Below, piece by piece: positions 23,800 to 28,789 of a stretch of DNA of 28,789 nucleotides; position 1 is the first letter of the stretch; every line of letters begins with the position of its first letter. Location: the NCBI GenBank assembly GCA_002495055.1, contig DADR01000070.1, positions 1 to 28,789 of the forward strand, given 5' to 3'. A model generated the notes under the pieces. The model was not told where the DNA came from, searched no databases, and saw only the letters and a list, made by a program, of their open reading frames with translations. The DNA comes from Methanoregula sp. UBA247. Lineage in GTDB: Archaea; Halobacteriota; Methanomicrobia; Methanomicrobiales; Methanospirillaceae. Both the position numbers and the translations under genes were made by a program.

Positions 23800-24521
23800 T
23801 GCAACCACAATATCAGATGGGATACGACAGGGCGATAACGGTATTTTCTCCCGATGGCAGGCTTTACCAGGTAGAGTATGCACGTGAGGCAGTAAAACGT
23901 GGGACGACAGCCGTTGGTATCAAGGCAAAAGACGGCGTCGTGCTGATCGTTGATAAACGCGTCAGTTCAAAACTCCTCGAAGCCTCATCTATCGAGAAAA
24001 TTTTTAAAATCGATGAACATATCGGTGTCGCGTCATCCGGACTTGTTGGAGATGCGCGATCGCTTGTTGACCGGGCCCGGGTAGAATGCCAGATTAACCG
24101 GGTGTCATACGATGACCCGATAGAAGTCGAAACCCTGGCAAAAAAGCTCTGCGACCATATGCAGACCCTTACCCAGTATGGCGGGATACGCCCGTATGGA
24201 ACGGCATTGCTCATCGCCGGGGTAAGTGATGGAGACTGCCGGTTATTTGAAACTGATCCATCCGGGACTCTTCTGGAATACAAAGCAACGGGTATCGGTA
24301 TCGGACGCCCTGCAGCGATGAAAGTTTTTGAAGAGGAATACAATCCAGAATCAGAGATTAAGGATGTAATCCTGCTTGGGCTCAAGGCACTGCATTCCGC
24401 CACTGAAGGCAAGTTCGATGTTGACACCGTTGAAATTGGTGTAATCGGACGTGCTAATCCGGTTTTCCGTAAGATGAGTAAAGAAGAAGTTGCAACATTT
24501 GTCGGACAATTCAAGCAGTGA
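23799..24521 (+). CDS. psmA: Proteasome subunit alpha
   Basis: Forms the outer rings of the 20S core particle, with the gate for substrate entry. The 240 residues begin with the alpha-type N-terminal gate segment MGYDRAITVFSPDGRLYQVEYA (YDR motif) and lack the catalytic N-terminal Thr of beta subunits. Lys in GTTAVGIKAKDGVV forms the HbYX pocket. Full length. One-base overlap with pop5, six bases before SBDS. No beta subunit is in this window. Confidence 0.97.
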   Translation: MQPQYQMGYDRAITVFSPDGRLYQVEYAREAVKRGTTAVGIKAKDGVVLIVDKRVSSKLLEASSIEKIFKIDEHIGVASSGLVGDARSLVDRARVECQINRVSYDDPIEVETLAKKLCDHMQTLTQYGGIRPYGTALLIAGVSDGDCRLFETDPSGTLLEYKATGIGIGRPAAMKVFEEEYNPESEIKDVILLGLKALHSATEGKFDVDTVEIGVIGRANPVFRKMSKEEVATFVGQFKQ

Positions 24522-24527
24522 ATTTCC

Positions 24528-25232
24528 ATGATACCCCTCGATAAGGCTGTGGTAGCACGCCTCGAGAGTTTCGGGGAGCGCTTTGAGCTTCTCGTTGACC
24601 CAAACCAGGCAGCACTGGTACGTCAGGGTCAGAAGGTCGACATCGAAGACGTAGTCGCAGCATTGAATGTCTTTGGCAATGCATCACGGGGAACACGTGC
24701 ATCAGAGGAATCACTCGAAAAGGTCTTTCATACTACGGACTTTGAAACAATAGCGCGGAAGATCATTGAAAAAGGTGAGATCCACCTCACTGCCGAACAA
24801 CGTAAACATATGATTGAGGACAAACGCAGGCAGGTTATCACCTTTATCGCAAGAAACGCTGTTAATCCCCAGACCGGTCACCCCCATCCTCCGCACCGTA
24901 TAGAAATGGCAATGGAAGAGGCGAGGGTTAACATCGATCCATTCAAACATCTGGATGAGCAGGTTAAAGAAACCGTCAAAGCGTTAAGGCCGCTTCTTCC
25001 AATCCGGTTTGAAGAACTCCGTCTGGCGATTCGGATCCCTGCGGATTTTGCTGCAAAAGCGTATGGGGACATCGCAGCCGGATCTACTATGGAAAAGGAC
25101 GAGTGGCAAAAAGATGGCTCATGGGTTTGTGTGGTGCGTATTCCTGCCGGAATACAGGGAGAATTCTATGATCTCATCAACAAACTCTCAAAAGGGGAAG
25201 GTCAGGTAAAAATCCTCAATCAAGTATATTAG
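24528..25232 (+). CDS. Ribosome maturation protein SBDS
   Basis: Archaeal orthologue of the Shwachman-Bodian-Diamond protein, which releases the anti-association factor IF6 from the large subunit with an EF2-like GTPase. The 234 residues have the three-domain layout: SBDS domain (LDKAVVARLESFGERFELLVDP to the FGNASRG segment), helical domain with TAEQRKHMIEDKRRQVITFIARNAVNPQTGHPHPP, and a C-terminal ferredoxin-like domain. Usually followed by exosome genes rrp4, rrp41 and rrp42 in archaea that have the exosome; here rpl37ae starts 43 bases later. Confidence 0.96.
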   Translation: MIPLDKAVVARLESFGERFELLVDPNQAALVRQGQKVDIEDVVAALNVFGNASRGTRASEESLEKVFHTTDFETIARKIIEKGEIHLTAEQRKHMIEDKRRQVITFIARNAVNPQTGHPHPPHRIEMAMEEARVNIDPFKHLDEQVKETVKALRPLLPIRFEELRLAIRIPADFAAKAYGDIAAGSTMEKDEWQKDGSWVCVVRIPAGIQGEFYDLINKLSKGEGQVKILNQVY

Positions 25233-25275
25233 TTACGAGGACAAATAAAAGAAGACAGATCGGTGGGTATCCATA

Positions 25276-25569
25276 ATGGCAAGCTCGACTCATAAAGCAA
25301 AAGGAAAAGTAACAGGTAGTGCCGGACGCTTTGGCTGCCGGTACGGAAGATTTGTTCGCAAGAGAGTAGCAGATATTGAATCAATCTCCGGTTCCCTCCA
25401 CCGCTGCCCGAAATGTGACATGCAATCTGTCCAGCGCAGGGGTACCGGTATCTGGGAGTGTCGCAAGTGCGATTACAAGTTTGCAGGTGGGGCATACCAG
25501 CCGCAGACACCGGCCATGAAGATCGCCCAGCGCGCTATTGACCGTACTCTCGAACAGATAAAAGGATAA
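25276..25569 (+). CDS. rpl37ae: 50S ribosomal protein L37Ae
   Basis: A small zinc-binding large-subunit protein. The 97 residues have the zinc ribbon C44/C47 (RCPKC) and C62/C65 (ECRKC), preceded by the basic N-terminus (STHKAKGKVTGSAGRFG). A Shine-Dalgarno GGTGGG lies eight bases before ATG 25276. Fifteen bases separate it from rpoP. Confidence 0.97.
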   Translation: MASSTHKAKGKVTGSAGRFGCRYGRFVRKRVADIESISGSLHRCPKCDMQSVQRRGTGIWECRKCDYKFAGGAYQPQTPAMKIAQRAIDRTLEQIKG

Positions 25570-25584
25570 TTCCGGATTAAAATT

Positions 25585-25719
25585 ATGGCTAGTACGTATA
25601 AATGCGCACGGTGTAAACAGAAAGTTGAGATAGACATCAACGTCCGGTGTCCCTACTGTGGGCACCGTATTCTCTTTAAAGAGCGCGGTGCTGCGATTAA
25701 GGAGATATCAGCTCGTTAA
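25585..25719 (+). CDS. rpoP: DNA-directed RNA polymerase subunit P (Rpb12 homologue)
   Basis: A very short gene of 44 residues starting MASTYKCARCKQKVEI. It has a zinc ribbon with C7/C10 and C22/C25 (RCPYCGHRILFKERG), the exact RpoP layout. It sits between L37Ae and Pcc1, as in the conserved archaeal superoperon, 15 bases after rpl37ae. Easily missed by length cutoffs. Confidence 0.93.
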   Translation: MASTYKCARCKQKVEIDINVRCPYCGHRILFKERGAAIKEISAR

Positions 25720-25745
25720 TCGTTCTATCTGGCAAAAATCCCATA

Positions 25746-25758
25746 AAAATTATATATC
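25746..25758 (+). promoter_or_regulatory. TATA box for pcc1
   Basis: AAAATTATATATC resembles an archaeal TATA box. It predicts a start near 25778 and a short leader containing GGAGGT (25785-25790) before GTG 25795. It would provide separate initiation within the superoperon. Confidence 0.5.
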
Positions 25759-25794
25759 AGCATCTTTTTACTATTTTATCTGTTGGAGGTTATT

Positions 25795-26046
25795 GTGTCA
25801 CCACACGAAGCAATTTTCCGATTTTCGACATCCAACGCCAAACAGATTTGTCAGGCGTTGATTCCGGAACTTGCTGATGAAGTAAATTCGCGCTCCATGA
25901 CCCAATGCTGGCTTGAAGGTGTGGATACACTTGTCCTTAAAGTAAATGCACAGGACCTTGCAGCACTCCGGGCCGCGCTCAACATGGTTCTTCGCCTGGT
26001 AAATGTTGCAGACGAGATGCAGGATCTTACCAAATCCAGTATTTAA
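25795..26046 (+). CDS. KEOPS complex subunit Pcc1
   Basis: A small dimeric subunit of the KEOPS complex that makes N6-threonylcarbamoyladenosine in tRNA. The 83 residues start MSPHEAIFRFSTSNAKQICQAL and contain the family's alternating beta pattern and final helical stretch RAALNMVLRLVNVADEM. A TTG at 25783 is in frame upstream, but the Shine-Dalgarno GGAGGT at 25785-25790 lies four bases before GTG 25795, so GTG is the start. It follows rpoP by 75 bases, with its own TATA box. Confidence 0.87.
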   Translation: MSPHEAIFRFSTSNAKQICQALIPELADEVNSRSMTQCWLEGVDTLVLKVNAQDLAALRAALNMVLRLVNVADEMQDLTKSSI

Positions 26047-26050
26047 GAGA

Positions 26051-26059
26051 TTTTTTTTT
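26051..26059 (+). terminator. Oligo-T terminator after pcc1
   Basis: A run of nine T bases lies 4 bases after the pcc1 stop. Archaeal RNA polymerase terminates on such tracts without a hairpin. Transcription of pfdB probably restarts downstream, near the TATA-like CCCTTTTTATC at about 26129-26139. Confidence 0.5.
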
Positions 26060-26172
26060 CATTTTCGGCTTGAAATCCTAAAAAAAAGTAAAAGATAGGA
26101 TCACGAATCAGAAACCTAAGAGAATAACCCTTTTTATCAATTGGAACCGATACAATAACAGGAGTTACCTAT

Positions 26173-26535
26173 ATGAACAATCTTTCACCCAAAGTGCAGA
26201 ACCAGCTTGCGATGCTCCAGCAGATACAGCAACAGCTCCAGACTATTCTCTCGCAAAAAGCTCAGTATGAGATGGCCGTGCGTGAGGCAAAACGTGCCCA
26301 GGAAGAGATCAGCGATTCAGCAGATGACGCCGTTATGTACATGAGCGTCGGCACGGTAATGATGCAGAAGAAAAAAGAGGTCGTGAACGCAAAACTCTCC
26401 GAAAAGGTCGAGTCACTTGAGCTTCGCATCAAGTCGCTTGAAAAGCAGGAGAAAATGATGCAGGGCAAGTTTGAGCAGCTCCAGGCTCAGATCAAGGCGG
26501 CACTCGACGGTAAAGGTGCCCCGGCCGCTGCATAA
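26173..26535 (+). CDS. pfdB: Prefoldin subunit beta
   Basis: Jellyfish-shaped chaperone subunit that hands unfolded proteins to the group II chaperonin. The 120 residues show two coiled-coil helices (about 5-45 and 65-110) separated by a short beta hairpin (DAVMYMSVGTVMMQ), exactly the beta-prefoldin plan. A Shine-Dalgarno AGGAG lies 8 bases before ATG 26173. Last gene of the superoperon region. Confidence 0.96.
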   Translation: MNNLSPKVQNQLAMLQQIQQQLQTILSQKAQYEMAVREAKRAQEEISDSADDAVMYMSVGTVMMQKKKEVVNAKLSEKVESLELRIKSLEKQEKMMQGKFEQLQAQIKAALDGKGAPAAA

Positions 26536-26757
26536 TCATTTTTTATTTTAGTCCTTACCGACGAGAACTTGATTGGGCTGGAAGGTTTTTTTTAATCAGC
26601 CAGTACTGGACCGGGCATGAGTTTCCGGATGGATATTCCTTGTGTGATAATGCCTTACGGAATATTTTTACGCGGGCATGGTATTCTTCTGCGAGGATTG
26701 GATAACCGGGATCCAAAAACAAAAATCCATTAGGTTCCGGCATTCAGAGTACTGGTT

Positions 26758-27354
26758 ATGGGCACTGGTCCAGCCTTATTAGAGTATGATCCGGTCATTC
26801 GCATGGCGGTTATCAAAACTGCAGCGGATCATGCTTCGCAGGCGCACAAAGGCCAGCTGCGTAAGGACCGGCGGACACCCTATATCACTCACCCCGCCCG
26901 GGTGGCTACCCTTGTCGGGATGTTCAACAGTTCCCATGTGGGGATCGTCTCAGCGTGGCTCCATGACGTATACGAGGATTGCACGCCAGACTGGATCAGA
27001 CAAACTGACGAGTTTATTGCAAGGCTCCCGCTGTCCAGCGATGAAAAAGCAGATATTACTGCTATTGTCGATGCCCTGACCAAAAAGAACACGATCAAGG
27101 GAAAAGCAGCCCGGCTCTCCAATAGTCTCGATCGGATCCTCGATGCCCCCCCGGAAGCGACACTGGTGAAACTCTGCGACCGTATCGACAACCTCCTTGA
27201 TTCGGCCGACCGCAACGGGGGTTTCACGAAACGCTACCTTGCATCCACTGATGAAGTTATCGGGAAACTTGAAGTACGCGCTTCACTCTACGGGTACGAA
27301 CGGGCGCTGAACCTGCTTATCCAGATCCGGAACGCGAATCTGAAAAGATTGTGA
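26758..27354 (+). CDS. Stand-alone RelA/SpoT-type HD hydrolase (MESH1-like)
   Basis: 198 residues of HD-domain phosphohydrolase with no synthetase or TGS domain. Metal ligands of the (p)ppGpp-hydrolase group are present: H45 in TPYITHP, H69/D70 in WLHD with E73/D74 behind them, and D141 in KLCDRIDNL. The HKGQLRKD segment (30-37) is the RelA/SpoT signature. In bacteria and animals such proteins hydrolyse (p)ppGpp or NADPH phosphate. No synthetase is visible in the window. It follows a 222-base gap and reads alone on the plus strand. Substrate unknown; other nucleotide polyphosphates are possible. Confidence 0.82.
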   Translation: MGTGPALLEYDPVIRMAVIKTAADHASQAHKGQLRKDRRTPYITHPARVATLVGMFNSSHVGIVSAWLHDVYEDCTPDWIRQTDEFIARLPLSSDEKADITAIVDALTKKNTIKGKAARLSNSLDRILDAPPEATLVKLCDRIDNLLDSADRNGGFTKRYLASTDEVIGKLEVRASLYGYERALNLLIQIRNANLKRL

Positions 27355-27440
27355 TATTATCCCTGGAAGTTCTCTGATAATAATGGGTTCATGAACATTT
27401 CCCCCCGACCCGTTTCTTTTGCACCTGTTATGCCGGCCTA

Positions 27441-27599
27441 TCATTGCCAGTGTGAGATCGATACCCGTATGACATGACGGGTTTTTTTATGCAAAACAGC
27501 AGTAACAAATCCCCGGCCGCAACCAACGTTCAGAACTGTATTAGTCCCCGAGCCGCCCGATCTCTGGATCATCTGGTCCACTGCTGCATCCAGGGACAT
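27441..27599 (-). pseudogene. Remnant of a class I SAM-dependent methyltransferase
   Basis: A 52-residue open frame starting MSLDAAVDQM. It contains TVLNVGCGRGFVTAVLHKK (about 21-39), the SAM-binding motif I (VLNVGCGRG) and helix A, then RHVIRVSIS, which resembles strand beta-2 but has Ser where the acidic ribose-binding residue should be. The frame stops right after SHWQ; the +1 frame continues briefly with TGNDRPA. Upstream in-frame stops and the missing remaining catalytic domain (more than 100 residues) show it is not functional. It lies 112 bases beyond the leuA-type stop on the same strand. Reading as a real short protein is unlikely. Confidence 0.6.
27463..27488 (+). terminator. Intrinsic-like hairpin with T-tract
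   Basis: ACCCGT (27463-27468) pairs with ACGGGT (27477-27482) across an 8-base loop, followed at once by a run of T bases to 27488. It faces the plus strand, about 110 bases after the HD hydrolase stop, and could end that transcript. It falls inside the minus-strand methyltransferase relic, so it may be fortuitous. Confidence 0.45.
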
Positions 27600-27711
27600 C
27601 CTCTCTCACCATGAAGGAGTTGCCATTCTATTCATGAACTGCACGATCACGGATGACTTCTGATTGTCAGTTCTCATCGCTTTACTTACCTTGAAAAAAA
27701 GAAGAGAGTGA

Positions 27712-28789
27712 TTACGCCCGGTTGATCGTGTTCACGGCATTGACCATTGCCTCGACGGATGACAGCACGATATCGTCCCCGCTCCCGCTGGCATCGAAGA
27801 TCCTCCCGTGCTCGTCTTCAACCGCAATGGTCACGTGGCACATGGCGTCAGAGCCGCCCGATATCGCCTCGATGTTGAACTCCTTGAGCTGGAGCTTCGT
27901 GGGCGTGATCCCGAGGATGGCGTTCAGCGCCGCATCAACGGGCCCGTTCCCTACCGCGGAGAAGACATGTTCTTTTCCTTTTACCATAGCCCTGACGCTT
28001 GCTGTCGGGATGACATGGTTGCCGGTCATGATGGCAATGTCTTCCAGATCGAACGCTTTATTGTTCAGCTCGATGCCCATCTCTGTTTCCGCAATCTCGT
28101 AGAGATCTGCGTCTGTCACCCGCTTTCCGCGGCTTGCGATGGCCTTCACCTTCTCGATGATCGCATCCAGCTGCAGATCTGTCGGATCTATGCGCACATC
28201 GGTCAGCATCTGCCGAACTGCATGCCGGCCTACGTGCTTCCCGAGGGTTAGCCTCCGGCGATGCCCCACCATCTCCGGTGTCATGATGCCCGGCTCAAAG
28301 GTTGCCGAGTTCTTGATAACTCCGTGTGAATGGATCCCGCTCTCATGGCTGAAGACATTATCGCCGACCACCGGCTGTGTGGGCGGGATTCCGATGCCAC
28401 TGAACCTGGAGATAAGCCGGGAAGTCTCGACCAGCCGCGTCTTCTCAATGCCGGTTTTAATACGGTACATCGACTCCATGATCATCACGGCCTGGGCAAG
28501 GTCAGCATTGCCGGCCCGTTCCCCGAGCCCGTTAACGGTTACCTGCACCTGCGAAGCACCGGCTTCCACGGCAGCGATCGTGTTTGCAACTGCAAGCCCG
28601 AAGTCGTTATGGCAGTGAACATCGATGGGGCACCTTACTTCCCTGTTGATACGAGTGATGAGTGTCTTCATCGCCGATGGCGATATGACACCTACCGTAT
28701 CCGGCACATTGATGATCGTGGCTCCGGCGTCTGCGGCGGTCTGGAAGACTTCGATAAGATAGTCCCAGTCCGTCCGTGTGGCATCCATT
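27712..28789 (-). CDS. 2-isopropylmalate/citramalate/homocitrate synthase family enzyme (3' part)
   Basis: Partial: 358 residues are visible and the N-terminus lies beyond the window; the visible first Met (in MDATRTD) is probably internal, since homologues read xxEDATRTD there. These HMGL-type enzymes condense acetyl-CoA with a 2-oxo acid. Seen: HCHNDFGLAVANT with metal-binding His residues, NGLGERAGNADLAQ, HESGIHSHG, and a C-terminal LeuA allosteric domain ending GSGDDIVLSSVEAMVNAVNT. Methanogens have LeuA, CimA and AksA paralogues; the regulatory domain favours LeuA or CimA over AksA, but the substrate cannot be fixed from this fragment. It is more GC-rich than most of the window. A T-rich stretch (CTTCTTTTTTTC on minus, about 27703-27692) follows the stop. 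Confidence 0.9.
   Translation of the reverse strand, partial: MDATRTDWDYLIEVFQTAADAGATIINVPDTVGVISPSAMKTLITRINREVRCPIDVHCHNDFGLAVANTIAAVEAGASQVQVTVNGLGERAGNADLAQAVMIMESMYRIKTGIEKTRLVETSRLISRFSGIGIPPTQPVVGDNVFSHESGIHSHGVIKNSATFEPGIMTPEMVGHRRRLTLGKHVGRHAVRQMLTDVRIDPTDLQLDAIIEKVKAIASRGKRVTDADLYEIAETEMGIELNNKAFDLEDIAIMTGNHVIPTASVRAMVKGKEHVFSAVGNGPVDAALNAILGITPTKLQLKEFNIEAISGGSDAMCHVTIAVEDEHGRIFDASGSGDDIVLSSVEAMVNAVNTINRA

Larger units (their letters stand above)
27355..27711. other. Intergenic region with a methyltransferase relic and a hairpin
   Basis: This 357-base gap between the HD hydrolase (plus) and the leuA-type gene (minus) contains no intact gene of normal size. It holds, on the minus strand, a 52-codon remnant of a SAM methyltransferase (27441-27599), and, on the plus strand, a hairpin-plus-T tract at 27463-27488 inside the same bases. 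Nothing else is recognised. Confidence 0.7.

Noticed and set aside
23864..24529. Minus-strand frame of 221 codons opposite psmA
   Set aside because: psmA is certain on the plus strand; the antisense frame is Ser/Thr-rich without family motifs.
1..28789. Insertion sequences, integrases, CRISPR arrays and rRNA genes
   Set aside because: None was seen: no transposase or integrase motifs, no regular repeat-spacer pattern and no rRNA-like sequence.

Overview
The window is archaeal. It encodes digeranylgeranylglyceryl phosphate synthase, a PsmA proteasome subunit, SBDS, L15e and L37Ae, RpoP, the RNase P proteins Rpp30 and Pop5, NAC, prefoldin beta, Pcc1 and Trm1. TATA-like boxes lie about 25 bases before the tRNAs and several genes. 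An HdrA-type flavo-iron-sulfur protein, a methanogen-type MtnA, a long PKD-repeat surface protein and a LeuA/CimA-family enzyme point to a methanogen, most likely of the Methanomicrobiales. That assignment is by gene content only and is not tested. Gene density is high, and the only gap above 300 bases is 27355-27711.

Layout. (1) 1-23: the 5' end of a minus-strand tRNA (Glu or Asp type), leaving the window. (2) 172-3922: a DRG-family GTPase, the convergent tRNA methyltransferase Trm1, tRNA-Arg(CCT), the UbiA-type lipid prenyltransferase and a bactofilin-like protein. (3) 7426 back to 3887: a minus-strand operon of gamma-carbonic-anhydrase-like protein, short HdrA-like protein, MtnA and a membrane-anchored Cys-rich DUF116 protein; divergent from it is archaeal CoaD. 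(4) 10453-8147: a secreted, membrane-anchored protein with eight PKD domains. (5) 11985-10613: pyrB-pyrI. (6) 12171-16908: a sugar-nucleotide cassette (DegT-type aminotransferase, Gfo/Idh-type dehydrogenase, UDP-sugar 6-dehydrogenase), then a membrane GT2 glycosyltransferase with its own promoter; this probably feeds protein or surface glycosylation. (7) 19982-17096: a minus-strand operon of overlapping genes: DHH/RecJ-like protein, PUA protein, NAC and TrmI. (8) 20027-26535: plus-strand nnr and moaC, then the conserved archaeal informational superoperon rpl15e-rpp30-pop5-psmA-SBDS-rpl37ae-rpoP-pcc1-pfdB, without the exosome genes that often sit after SBDS. (9) 26758-27354: a stand-alone RelA/SpoT-type HD hydrolase. 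(10) 28788-27712: the 3' part of a leuA/cimA/aksA-type gene, followed on the same strand by a relic of a SAM-dependent methyltransferase (27441-27599).

The most interesting items are the HdrA-like/MtnA/DUF116 operon as a possible uncharacterised redox unit, the methyltransferase relic, the exosome-free superoperon, the long gene overlaps around NAC, the archaeal (p)ppGpp-hydrolase-like protein, and several small RNA-level structures (leader hairpins, a palindrome between mtnA and DUF116, a weak C/D-box candidate).
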